Source: Legionella drozanskii LLAP-1 (GTDB lineage Bacteria; Pseudomonadota; Gammaproteobacteria; Legionellales; Legionellaceae). Taken from it: a stretch of DNA of 62,720 nucleotides. The DNA lies in assembly GCF_001467585.1 (NCBI RefSeq), contig NZ_LNXY01000034.1:3238-65957 (forward strand), written 5' to 3'. Position 1 is the stretch's first letter, and the number at the start of each line of letters is the position of its first letter. Shown here one piece after another: positions 26,056 to 34,848 of the stretch. The translations under genes and the position numbers were made by a program. Under the pieces are notes generated by a model. It worked only from the letters and a program-made list of their open reading frames with translations. It made no database searches and was not told where the DNA came from.

Positions 26056-27159
26056 ATGCCCTTTTTATTTGCTAACAAAATTAAAGATTATGTGAGAGAT
26101 CGTAATCTTTTACAAAGAATTCAAGATAAACGGATCGGGAGAGTTCCTCCAGAAGAACTACCTAACTATACTGTTTCTGGTATCACAAATAATGGTACTT
26201 ATTTTCTATTTACTATGGTTTTTAAACGAAGACATCCGCAAATGAACGAACTAAGCTTTCTCAAGCTTATCGATGATTACGCCCAATGCACAGATGAAAA
26301 TGCACGCAAATTAGTTAAAGCAAAGATAGAAGCTGCCTGTGGCAAGGATATAGATGGTCTAGCTTTGGTTATGTATAAAAGAAAGAATTACCAACAGACA
26401 TTTTTGCCGCAGGGTTTTGTTACTGGTTCTCGGATAAAACTATCTGGTGCTGAAATAGACAAAGACGGCCTCTTTACTCAATCTAAAACTTATAATCCCG
26501 AGGTTTTCATTTTAGAAAATGAGGAACAATATACTGAAGAAAGCATACAAAAATATCTTGAATCGGAAGATGATTCCAATCCAGTTATTGATCCCAATAT
26601 TAACGCAATAAAATGCCTTAATTTTAGTTTTAATTTTGAAGCAGATATGGATCTGTACCTTAAAAGCATGAGTGAGCAAATAAACAATGAGGAACTAAAA
26701 ACAAAAATACAAGCTGTCTACGCAGCCTTGCAAAAGCTAAAATATGAAGAAGATTGTTCGATTAAATATCGCTGCACTTGCCTAACCATCCAATTATTAA
26801 GTTCAACCTTAGGCCCAGAGCGTGACAGTTTGCTTGTCGAATACAAAACGCTTGCCAATGAAATATATGGCTCCAAATTTCCTTGGCTGATGAGTTTGGG
26901 AGCAACAATGATTGTTCTTGGCACGGCCTGCGCCATTTTCGCCCCATTACCACTCACAATAATTATGCTTGGCGCTATTCCAATCATAGCTACAGGGATC
27001 ATAGCAGGAGCTTGCGGAGGACTTACATTTTTCTCAACTAGGGCTGTTTCTCAACGAGAGCATGCTAATACTCTACTTGATCTGAAAGAAGCTCTGGCGA
27101 ATTTAGATTTAGAACCATCAACCATTGAAGAGGTTAGCTGTCCCGAGCGGCGTCTTTAG
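26056..27159 (+). CDS. Unrecognised protein with C-terminal membrane hairpin, effector-like
   Basis: A 367-residue protein without a signal peptide. Residues 1-270 are hydrophilic. Two hydrophobic segments follow (about 276-300, WLMSLGATMIVLGTACAIFA, and 303-330, LTIIMLGAIPIIATGIIAGA), then a short charged tail with Glu residues (SQREHANTLLDLKEALANLD). A late transmembrane hairpin in an otherwise soluble protein is common among Dot/Icm effectors. It is on the plus strand, against all surrounding ccm genes, and is followed by a strong terminator. It is plainly an intruder in the cytochrome operon. Function unknown; the effector label is inference. Confidence 0.65.
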   Translation: MPFLFANKIKDYVRDRNLLQRIQDKRIGRVPPEELPNYTVSGITNNGTYFLFTMVFKRRHPQMNELSFLKLIDDYAQCTDENARKLVKAKIEAACGKDIDGLALVMYKRKNYQQTFLPQGFVTGSRIKLSGAEIDKDGLFTQSKTYNPEVFILENEEQYTEESIQKYLESEDDSNPVIDPNINAIKCLNFSFNFEADMDLYLKSMSEQINNEELKTKIQAVYAALQKLKYEEDCSIKYRCTCLTIQLLSSTLGPERDSLLVEYKTLANEIYGSKFPWLMSLGATMIVLGTACAIFAPLPLTIIMLGAIPIIATGIIAGACGGLTFFSTRAVSQREHANTLLDLKEALANLDLEPSTIEEVSCPERRL

Positions 27160-27173
27160 ATATTCTTAGTTTA

Positions 27174-27209
27174 CTCCTCCTTTCTCCCAGGGCAAGGAGG
27201 GGGTTTTTT
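27174..27209 (+). terminator. Strong intrinsic terminator
   Basis: CTCCTCCTT (27174-27182) pairs with AAGGAGGGG (27194-27202), 9 bp with one G-T pair, followed by TTTTTT (27204-27209). It ends the plus-strand effector-like gene. On the minus strand there is no T-tract after the hairpin. Confidence 0.9.
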
Positions 27210-27214
27210 CGTGC

Positions 27215-27303
27215 CTAATCCACTAAACTAATCCGAATCAAGGCGTAATTGCAAAGGGGAAAACCTTAGAGTAAGCAAAGACAGTCAAGGAAAATAGCAA
27301 CTC
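27215..27303 (-). pseudogene. Decayed second copy of the 3' end of ccmB
   Basis: On the minus strand this segment still encodes the last residues of CcmB, IRISLVD and a TAG stop, exactly as intact ccmB does at 29033-29056. Upstream, LLFSLTVFAYSKVFPFAIT aligns with the CcmB sequence LLALSLLALGFLPFAIA. One base is missing just before the IRISLVD codons, so the frame is broken. DNA identity over about 85 bp is roughly 80% by eye. The copy has the same orientation as ccmB, and the glycosyltransferase-like gene lies between the two copies. It marks the junction of an insertion. Confidence 0.85.
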
Positions 27304-27316
27304 CTTACTGATCACT

Positions 27317-29014
27317 CTAACCACATTCTGGATTTTGATATACCCTAACCACTCTTGCTTCCGATTCAACACTTGATTTGAGCCTGTAGTTTTTTAGAAG
27401 TGATTTTTCTCTATCAGTTAATGGTTGTGTCCACGGATCTGAATATTCAACAATCAAACAGGGTTGATTTTTCTTATCTTGATAAAACTGCGTAATCATT
27501 TGACCCGCTAAATTTGTTTCGGAAAATTGATAATTCCAAGTAGTAAGCGCACTAGGGGCTAAAGAAGTAAGTAAATAAAACCCAGATAAGCGTCCAAAAA
27601 CAGTAATTTTTTTACCCTTTGTCTCCTGAGGCAAAATAGAGCTCACTTTACTAATAAAACTTGCAAGTTGAACTGAAGTTTTTAATCCAGCAAAAACACC
27701 TTGGTCAATTTTTTGGTTTGGGATAAATAGAGGACTGCCATCAGTCTCACCGTAATTATTTTTATAGGCTATAAAACCCATACTATACGAAGACAAAATC
27801 AATATAAAAATCAATCCATGCCTTCCCCTTTCTCGAGCCTCCTCATAACCAATGAAGGCCAGGGTCAAACAGGCTGCTAATAAGCCGCCGATAGGAAAAT
27901 TAAATAAACCATTACTTGCAGTTATTGACGTTATTAATCCTGCAAAAAGACTACTGCAGTAAATGATGGTTAGAACTTGATAAAGGTGGTTTTCTCTTCG
28001 TCTAATTGCAGTAAGTGGGATAAATACTCCAAACAGTGCAATGATTAGAATGATATCGTGGGACACTAAAAATAAGACAACCTTCGCAAAAAACGTTAAA
28101 TAGAAAATAACTCCAGCTAAATATAATTCAGCTACTAAAATAAGCCGAGGATAAATAGTAATAATAATCCCAAACGAAAGTGAAGCCATACATAAAATGG
28201 CAAAGGTTGGGCTTTGAAAAATTTGTTCATAAATTTTATGAAATTTTGCTGCTATCCCGCCGCTAATCTGAAGTGCAGCATTTGTAAATCTGAAAATCTG
28301 AATACAGTGTTCGGGTCCTAAAATCATAAACAGTAAAACAAGCGCCACTGCAAAGAGGAAACCACAAAAAAGAAGATAGTAAAAAACAACAGCTCGCTCT
28401 TTTAATAAAGAAAACGCGATGCCAACAAATCCGCTAAAAACCATTAGCAAACTTGGATAAGCCACAATCGTACAAGTCCAAGTCAAAGCAGATAAAAAAA
28501 ACAGATTTAGACTTAACTTTTTCTTTTCTTGCCTCTGCATTACTGCTATTCCAAATAAGGATATTGCAGCAAGCATTCCATGCATCCCAATCGTATTATA
28601 GGAAGGGGCTGGTAAGCTCCAAGGAATAAATAAAAAACCAAATGCCAGCACCAACGCTGCCAATAATTGGCCGCGATAAGGTTTGATAAAAAAATAAAGG
28701 CTTAACATAGCCCCCAAAGCCATCAAAACATAGATTAACCTTAAAAATAAAATTAATCCCGTTTCATGGCCTACAAGGTTTTGATAAACATAAGCCAAAG
28801 GAAATAATAACAGCGCTGCACTTTGATGAATCATAAGGTTAGGAGAGTTTTTAACTCCCTCCTTCAACCACCCATCCAAATGAGTGGCATAATAGGCTTC
28901 ATCGGATAGATCGACTCCAATCGTTATCCTTTTAAGGATAATTCCTAGAAGTACGACAAGAAAAACAGTAAAAAAATAATTTTGGGGCTTAATCCAATCG
29001 AACAGTCTTATCAT
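27317..29014 (-). CDS. Multi-spanning GT-C-type glycosyltransferase-like membrane protein
   Basis: A 565-residue protein with about 11-12 hydrophobic helices and a C-terminal soluble region (about 440-565). After the first helix comes DLSDEAYYATHLDGWL, with Asp35/Asp38-Glu39 in the first extracytoplasmic loop. This is the position of the acidic catalytic motif in GT-C enzymes such as ArnT/PMT relatives that use polyprenyl-linked sugars. The exact family and substrate are not clear. It follows ccmB after 18 bp on the same strand and ends 14 bp before the decayed ccmB tail. It is therefore an inserted gene riding on the ccmAB transcript. A role in surface glycan or protein glycosylation is inference. 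Confidence 0.65.
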   Translation of the reverse strand: MIRLFDWIKPQNYFFTVFLVVLLGIILKRITIGVDLSDEAYYATHLDGWLKEGVKNSPNLMIHQSAALLLFPLAYVYQNLVGHETGLILFLRLIYVLMALGAMLSLYFFIKPYRGQLLAALVLAFGFLFIPWSLPAPSYNTIGMHGMLAAISLFGIAVMQRQEKKKLSLNLFFLSALTWTCTIVAYPSLLMVFSGFVGIAFSLLKERAVVFYYLLFCGFLFAVALVLLFMILGPEHCIQIFRFTNAALQISGGIAAKFHKIYEQIFQSPTFAILCMASLSFGIIITIYPRLILVAELYLAGVIFYLTFFAKVVLFLVSHDIILIIALFGVFIPLTAIRRRENHLYQVLTIIYCSSLFAGLITSITASNGLFNFPIGGLLAACLTLAFIGYEEARERGRHGLIFILILSSYSMGFIAYKNNYGETDGSPLFIPNQKIDQGVFAGLKTSVQLASFISKVSSILPQETKGKKITVFGRLSGFYLLTSLAPSALTTWNYQFSETNLAGQMITQFYQDKKNQPCLIVEYSDPWTQPLTDREKSLLKNYRLKSSVESEARVVRVYQNPECG

Positions 29015-29032
29015 AATTGTTAACCTTTATTA

Positions 29033-29713
29033 CTAATCTACTAAACTAATTCGAATCACCGCAGCGATTGCAAAGGGTAAAAACCCTAGAGCAAGCAAAG
29101 ACAAGGCGAGTAAAATAGCAAGGTAACCTAAAGCAGGTAAACCTTGCATTGCGGCTGTTAAACTACCGCTGCCAAAAACCATGATGGGTATTGTTAATGG
29201 CAAGAGTACCAACGCCATTAATACGCCTTTTTGCTGCATCCCCGCGCTAAAAGCAGCTGCAAAGCCACATAAAAAAAGAATCGCAGGAGTACCAACCAAC
29301 AAACTCAGCATTAATACACCCAGTTCTGACCAGGTAAACTGAAATAAAAGAGCCAGCAAAGGACAAAAAATTAACATGGGCAATAAATTAATCAACCAAT
29401 GGACCGTTAGTTTGGCAGCGACAATCACAGAGAGTGGATAACTAGAAATAAGCCATTGCTCGATAACACCATCCTCATAATCTTGCTGAAAAAGCCCAAC
29501 CGAGGTTAGCAACATGGCTAGTAACATAGCAATCCACACTAAACCTGGTGCTACTAAATGCAAAATTCTAATATCCGGCGGCATGGTTAGCGGAAAAAAA
29601 ATAGTCACCATTAAAAAAAACAGCGAGGAATGAAGCAATAGCCTTGGCTGGCGAATATGTAATAACAACTCTCGTTGAAATTGCCTGCCAAAAAGAGTAG
29701 TCAAACTCATCAC
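29033..29713 (-). CDS. ccmB: Haem exporter permease subunit CcmB
   Basis: The membrane subunit of the CcmAB ABC complex that frees holo-CcmE from CcmC. The 226 residues form six hydrophobic helices, and F-x-R-E-L-L-L-H-I-R-Q at the N-terminus is family-typical. The final IRISLVD is encoded twice in the window, once here and once in the broken copy at 27215-27303. It overlaps the ccmA stop by 4 nt. Either the first or second of two consecutive ATGs could be used. Confidence 0.95.
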   Translation of the reverse strand: MMSLTTLFGRQFQRELLLHIRQPRLLLHSSLFFLMVTIFFPLTMPPDIRILHLVAPGLVWIAMLLAMLLTSVGLFQQDYEDGVIEQWLISSYPLSVIVAAKLTVHWLINLLPMLIFCPLLALLFQFTWSELGVLMLSLLVGTPAILFLCGFAAAFSAGMQQKGVLMALVLLPLTIPIMVFGSGSLTAAMQGLPALGYLAILLALSLLALGFLPFAIAAVIRISLVD

Positions 29714-30309
29714 AACGCATACTCCTGATAAGGTTGACGAAAAGGCAAACTTTGATGGGAGGTTAAGATAACTTGTCCTCCGAGTTCAAGATGATTTTCT
29801 AAACAAGCCACCAAGGTTTGAATGGCAGTTGCATCTAAAGCAACGAGCGGCTCATCTAAAAGCCATAGACTGGCATCCGTCATCATCACTCTTAATAGAC
29901 CCACACGTCGACGCTGTCCCGCCGAAAGCAGATAACAGGGTTCATCAGCAAGCGCTTGCAAGCCAAAACCTTCAAGCAATTGCTCCAAGGTCAAAATATG
30001 CCGCTCCCAGTGCAAATCAAAATAGCAATTTTCTTTTACCGTAAGTAAGGGATTCAAACCGGTTTTATGACCTACATAGCAAAGTTTACGTTGATAAGTG
30101 ACAAGATCACGGTAGATGGACTCCCCTTCATAAAAAATTTCGCCTTCATTTGGTTGCAACAAACCAGCTAATAATTTGAATAAAGTGGTCTTTCCCGAAC
30201 CATTAGCTCCACGCAAGTGTAAAAGTTTCCCGGGGGCTAGAGAAAAATTCACCTGTTCAAGTAAAGGTTTGTCTTGGTAATCAAAGAATACAGCCCGCAC
30301 ATCCAGCAT
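29710..30309 (-). CDS. ccmA: Haem exporter ATP-binding subunit CcmA
   Basis: The ATPase of the CcmAB complex. The 199 residues carry Walker A GANGSGKTTLFKLLAGLL (about 34-51), the signature LSAGQRRRVGLLRVM, Walker B LWLLDEP and the switch His in LTSHQ. The signature is LSAGQ, as usual for CcmA, rather than LSGGQ. It is the first gene of the ccmAB transcript, divergent from the efflux operon. Confidence 0.96.
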   Translation of the reverse strand: MLDVRAVFFDYQDKPLLEQVNFSLAPGKLLHLRGANGSGKTTLFKLLAGLLQPNEGEIFYEGESIYRDLVTYQRKLCYVGHKTGLNPLLTVKENCYFDLHWERHILTLEQLLEGFGLQALADEPCYLLSAGQRRRVGLLRVMMTDASLWLLDEPLVALDATAIQTLVACLENHLELGGQVILTSHQSLPFRQPYQEYAL

Positions 30310-30512
30310 AGGGGGATATTATTAAAGTTAAAATCGCAGACTATCTATAAATGAGTTTGCTGGCAAATGTTTTTTATTATTCTCCATCTAGCTATAGCTA
30401 ATTTCAGCAACTTCAATTATTGTCGATTATAGGTGAAAAAAGTTTTATTATTCTATGATGTTAAAAAAAGCAAAGTCTGCAATTTTTGGAACTATAAATT
30501 GAGGTCAGCTGC
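30310..30512. other. Divergent regulatory gap ccmA / efflux operon
   Basis: A 203-bp AT-rich region that must hold the ccmAB promoter and the efflux promoter. No near-consensus -35/-10 pair or clear operator palindrome stood out, and no regulator gene for the efflux pump lies nearby. Confidence 0.4.
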
Positions 30513-31961
30513 TTGAACCGCCCATATAAAACAATTTTTGCTTCTTTGTTGATCACAGTCCTCGCTGGCTGCGTTAATTACGTTGGTATTAGTAGCAACA
30601 AAAAAATAGCGCCTCCTTCTCGATTTCAAACATCGAAAAGTTTACCTCAGCAAAATGGCTGTTGGCCCACAGAGAATTGGGCTAAGCAATTCGGTGATCC
30701 GCAGTTAGTTGCTTTAGTTAACGAAGCTTTGACCAATAACCCGAGTTTAGAAGTCGCCCTAGCACGAATTCAACAAGCCAGAGCAGTGGCAGAGCAAAAA
30801 GCATCGACACTTTATCCACAAGGCAAATTTTCCGCAGCGGTCACTCGAACCCATGTTTCTACCCATGAACTCGTTCCTCCCCCAGTCAATAAAGGGTTTT
30901 TTACCCAAAGCGGATTTATAGCTAGGGCCAGTTATACTTTGGACCTATGGGGAAAAAACCGATCTCAATTAAGACAAGCCCTAGCCGATGTAAAAGCCAG
31001 TGAGGCAGAAGGACAGCAAGCACGACTTATAGTCGCGACCTCTGTCGCCTCAACTTATAACGAATTAGCGCATTATTATGACTTGCGCGATGTATTAAGA
31101 CGCACCGTGGCTCAGCGTGAAGCCTTGGAGAGAATAACCGTTGTTCGCGTACGAACCGGCTTAGATACACGAGTGCAGTATTTTCAATCGCGTAATACCT
31201 CAGCGACGGCGAGGACGGACTTAGTCAGAGTTGAAGGACAGATTGTCATAGCCAAACAACAGCTTGGAACTCTTGTTGGCGGTGGCCCGGATCGAGGTTT
31301 ATTAATCACTCGTCCACGATTACCCATCGCAAAAACCCCTGCTCTCCCTGCCAATTTACCTTTAGCTCTTTTAGGGCGAAGACCTGATATTGTGAGTGCG
31401 CGCTGGCAAGTCGAATCAGCCTGTCAAGGAATTAACTACACTAAAGCCTTATTTTATCCGAATGTTAACCTGATGGCCGGCGTCGGATTTCTCTCTTTAA
31501 AATTTCATATCGAATCAAGAGGAAATGCAGAGTACTTTGGTCCAGCCCTTACCTTGCCAATTTTCGATGGTGGTGCACTTCGCGGTCAATTGCGCCAACA
31601 GTATGGGAAGTATGAGGAAGCCGTAGGTAACTATAATAATACGCTTAATGAGGCCTTATCCGAGGTTAGCTCTCAGGTCACTAATATTAGGGTGGCTAAT
31701 AAGCAACTGAAGGTACAAAAGGACGCACTTATCAACGCGGAGCATGCTTATAATTTGGCAAGATATCAATATAAGATAGGCCTCGCCTCACAATTAGTGG
31801 TGCTTGATGCCGAAACCCGTTACTTGACTGAGCAACAATCACGTTTGCAGCTTGTTTTAAATCGACGTAACCTGCAAGTAGCTTTAATTCAAGCACTTGG
31901 CGGTGGTTTTGATGCACGCATGCTTGAATGTTGTCGAGTCCCCAATAAAAACATAAAGTGA
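30513..31961 (+). CDS. Outer-membrane efflux lipoprotein (NodT/OprM type)
   Basis: The outer-membrane channel of a tripartite drug pump. The start is TTG at 30513, with GAGG 8 nt upstream, giving a signal peptide that ends in the lipobox LAGC (Cys20). At 482 residues it has the duplicated outer-membrane-efflux domain, with family segments such as WPTENWAKQFGDPQLVALVNEALTNNP-like starts (about 49-75), LGRRPDIVSARWQVE and YPNVNLMAGVGF. It is followed after 7 bp by the HlyD-type adaptor and then the MFS pump, so the whole machine is encoded in one operon. Confidence 0.93.
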   Translation: MNRPYKTIFASLLITVLAGCVNYVGISSNKKIAPPSRFQTSKSLPQQNGCWPTENWAKQFGDPQLVALVNEALTNNPSLEVALARIQQARAVAEQKASTLYPQGKFSAAVTRTHVSTHELVPPPVNKGFFTQSGFIARASYTLDLWGKNRSQLRQALADVKASEAEGQQARLIVATSVASTYNELAHYYDLRDVLRRTVAQREALERITVVRVRTGLDTRVQYFQSRNTSATARTDLVRVEGQIVIAKQQLGTLVGGGPDRGLLITRPRLPIAKTPALPANLPLALLGRRPDIVSARWQVESACQGINYTKALFYPNVNLMAGVGFLSLKFHIESRGNAEYFGPALTLPIFDGGALRGQLRQQYGKYEEAVGNYNNTLNEALSEVSSQVTNIRVANKQLKVQKDALINAEHAYNLARYQYKIGLASQLVVLDAETRYLTEQQSRLQLVLNRRNLQVALIQALGGGFDARMLECCRVPNKNIK

Positions 31962-31968
31962 GAAATAA

Positions 31969-33213
31969 ATGAGTACAGTGGATCAACTTCCCCTTACATC
32001 AGAAGAAGAGAAACCCAAGAATAAGCGCAAATTTTTTATAATTCTCTTGACCGTCACTTTTTTAATTATTGCCATACTCTGTGGCATATATTGGTGGTTT
32101 ATTGCTCGTTTTTATGAAAGCACGGATAATGCTTATGTGAATGGCAATATCATTCCTATTACCGCGCAAGTGGGCGGCACGATCATTGCGGTTAAAGTCG
32201 ATGACACTCAGTATGTCAGTACCGGTCAATTGCTGGTGGAAATTGATCCCATCGATGCTTTTGTTGCTTTTCAATTGGCCAAAGCGAATTTGGCACAAAC
32301 TCTACGTAACACACAACAAATATTCATTAATAACAGCGGCTTACAAGCAAACCTCAAAAATCAGGCAGTCTCCCAAGCAAGAGCACAAGAGGATTTACTG
32401 CGTCGTAATCAAGCCATTGGAGTAGGTGCTGTATCAAAAGAAGAACTCGTGCATGCCGAAGAGTCATTGAAAAGTGCCGATGCGTCTTTTACTCAAGCTA
32501 AGTCTGCCTTACTATCTAACCGCGCTTTAACAGAAAACACCGATTTACAGCGACATCCTAGTGTTTTGGCCGCAGCAGCTCGCTTGCGCCAAGCTTATAT
32601 CGATTATGCGCGTACCACGATTCGCGCCCCCATTTCAGGTGAAATTTCCAAGCGTACAGCGCAAGTAGGCCAACGAATTACAGCAGGAACGCAATTGATG
32701 GTGCTGGTTCCCTTAGAACAAGTCTGGATTGACGCTAACTTTAAAGAAAAACAAGTTCGCTCCATGCGCATTGGACAGCCGGTTCACGTAACAGCCGACC
32801 TTTATGGCTCTTCAGTCGTTTACCATGGCAAAGTTGTCGGATTTTCCGCAGGTACAGGAAGCGCATTTGCCTTATTGCCTGCGCAAAATGCGACCGGCAA
32901 CTGGATTAAAGTTGTGCAAAGACTCCCCGTTCGTATCGCACTCGACCCTAAAGAGCTTAAAGCACATCCGCTACGCATTGGTTTATCGATGAATGTGACT
33001 GTAAATCTGCATGATCAAACTGGAAAATATATCGATCAAACAGCACCCGTACCTGTTTACCAAACAATCATTTTTGAAAATTTAGGCAAAGAAGCGGATG
33101 CTGAAATCAATAAAGTCATCAGTGAAAATATCAGCAAAACTGCCAACCTTAACCCAGGAGATTCATCTAAGAAGAAAAACAAACCCTCTACTGGAAAAGG
33201 TTCTTCACGATGA
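31969..33213 (+). CDS. HlyD/EmrA-type membrane-fusion adaptor
   Basis: The periplasmic adaptor links the MFS pump to the outer-membrane channel. At 414 residues it has a short cytoplasmic N-terminus, one membrane helix (about 22-45) and Y-E-S-T-D-N-A-Y-V-N-G at the start of the lipoyl half, typical of EmrA. A helical hairpin (about 105-200), the second lipoyl half (TTIRAPISGEISKRTAQVGQ) and a beta-barrel region follow. The C-terminus is long and Lys/Ser-rich (about 385-414), more than in E. coli EmrA. Its stop overlaps the pump start by 4 nt. Confidence 0.93.
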   Translation: MSTVDQLPLTSEEEKPKNKRKFFIILLTVTFLIIAILCGIYWWFIARFYESTDNAYVNGNIIPITAQVGGTIIAVKVDDTQYVSTGQLLVEIDPIDAFVAFQLAKANLAQTLRNTQQIFINNSGLQANLKNQAVSQARAQEDLLRRNQAIGVGAVSKEELVHAEESLKSADASFTQAKSALLSNRALTENTDLQRHPSVLAAAARLRQAYIDYARTTIRAPISGEISKRTAQVGQRITAGTQLMVLVPLEQVWIDANFKEKQVRSMRIGQPVHVTADLYGSSVVYHGKVVGFSAGTGSAFALLPAQNATGNWIKVVQRLPVRIALDPKELKAHPLRIGLSMNVTVNLHDQTGKYIDQTAPVPVYQTIIFENLGKEADAEINKVISENISKTANLNPGDSSKKKNKPSTGKGSSR

Positions 33214-34766
33214 CTGATACTACCATTAATCAACCGCCTCCATTACAAGGCACACAACTTGTTATTGCGACTATTGCAGTCGCACTGGCCACTTTCATGA
33301 TTGTTTTGGATTCTTCGATAGCGAATGTCGCTATTCCAACAATATCAGGAAACCTGGGTGTTTCTGTCGATGAAGGCACTTGGGTCATCACCTTATTTTC
33401 GGCTGCAAACGCCATTTCCATTCCATTGACCGGGTGGCTTACGCAGCGTCTTGGACAAATACGTTTGTTTGTTATGTCGATCATCTTATTCGTGATCGCC
33501 TCTTGGCTATGCGGGCTGGCCACTAGCTTGCCTATCTTATTAACAGCACGAGTCTTTCAAGGGATTGTTGCCGGTCCCCTAATCCCTTTATCACAGGCGA
33601 TATTGCTTAGTTCTTATCCTAAAGAAAAAAGCTCTATTGCCTTGGCACTTTGGGGAATGACGGCAACGGTTGGACCTATCGCTGGTCCTGCCTTGGGGGG
33701 ATGGATTACAGAAAGCTATAGCTGGTCCTGGATATTTTATATTAATGTCCCCGTCGGTATAATTGCAGCGGCAATCACTTGGCTCATTTATCGCAACCGT
33801 GAGACACCCAAAAAAATCTTACCTATTGATATTATTGGCTTAGCACTTTTAATTCTATGGGTCGGCGCCTTACAAATCATGTTGGATAAAGGCAAGGATT
33901 TGGATTGGTTTAACTCCAATACTATTATTGCCTTAACCATCGTTTCAGCGGTGAGTTTTTGTTATTTTGTTGTTTGGGAACTCACTGAAAAAAATCCAAT
34001 TATCGATTTACGGCTTTTTGCAGGAAGAAATTTCACTGGCGGTACCATTGCTATTTCAGTGGGATACGCCGTATTTTTTGGTAACCTCGTTTTGCTTCCG
34101 CAATGGCTACAACAAGATTTAGCTTATCCTGTGCTCAATGCCGGTTTGGTCATGGCACCCTTAGGCGTGTTTGCGGTATTAACTTCCCCGATTGTCGGTA
34201 AAATTTTACCCAAAGTCGATGCACGTATTCTCACAACCATTGCCTTTCTTCTTTTTGGACTCGTTTTCTTTATGCGTTCGCTTTATACCTCTTACGTGGA
34301 CACCTGGACATTAGTCCTACCGACACTCATTCAAGGCATTCCTGTTGCACTGTTTTTTATTCCCTTATCGATGATCATCCTTTCAGGACTTCCAGCTGAA
34401 AAAATTCCTGCGGCAGCCGGTTTATCCAACTTTGCGCGAATTTTCGGGGGTGCGATAGGAACCTCTATTTTTAGTACCATATGGAATAATCGTTCAATTC
34501 TTCACCATTCTCAATTAACTGAACAATCAACACCCTACACCACTAATTTTACTGACTTCATTGAAACAAGTCGTTCTTTATTAAACATTCAAACAGACCA
34601 AAGCTACGCGCTTTTTAATCAAATATTAAACGTAGAAGCCAATATGCTAGGTCTTAATGATGTTTTCTGGGTTTCTTCTATTATCTTTGTAGCACTCATC
34701 CCAATAGTGTGGATTACAAAACCCGAGAAAGTCGACTCAGCCGCGGCTGTTGCTGGAGCACATTAA
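33210..34766 (+). CDS. MFS drug efflux pump of the DHA2 (EmrB/QacA) family
   Basis: An inner-membrane drug/proton antiporter. The 518 residues form 14 predicted helices. Motif IANVAIPTISGNLG (about 33-46), W-V-I-T-L-F-S-A-A-N-A-I in helix 2, GWLTQRLGQIRLF (motif A) and the motif C region GPIAGPALGGWITE are clear. It forms the third gene of the operon with the outer-membrane channel and the adaptor, equivalent to EmrAB-TolC. Probable substrates are hydrophobic toxic compounds; this cannot be refined from sequence. Confidence 0.95.
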   Translation: MTDTTINQPPPLQGTQLVIATIAVALATFMIVLDSSIANVAIPTISGNLGVSVDEGTWVITLFSAANAISIPLTGWLTQRLGQIRLFVMSIILFVIASWLCGLATSLPILLTARVFQGIVAGPLIPLSQAILLSSYPKEKSSIALALWGMTATVGPIAGPALGGWITESYSWSWIFYINVPVGIIAAAITWLIYRNRETPKKILPIDIIGLALLILWVGALQIMLDKGKDLDWFNSNTIIALTIVSAVSFCYFVVWELTEKNPIIDLRLFAGRNFTGGTIAISVGYAVFFGNLVLLPQWLQQDLAYPVLNAGLVMAPLGVFAVLTSPIVGKILPKVDARILTTIAFLLFGLVFFMRSLYTSYVDTWTLVLPTLIQGIPVALFFIPLSMIILSGLPAEKIPAAAGLSNFARIFGGAIGTSIFSTIWNNRSILHHSQLTEQSTPYTTNFTDFIETSRSLLNIQTDQSYALFNQILNVEANMLGLNDVFWVSSIIFVALIPIVWITKPEKVDSAAAVAGAH

Positions 34767-34848
34767 GCAATTTAAGAATGAGAATCCATCAATTAAATGC
34801 TAATATGAACCCTTTTAATTCTGACCACTTATCTTACTGTGTGAGCTT

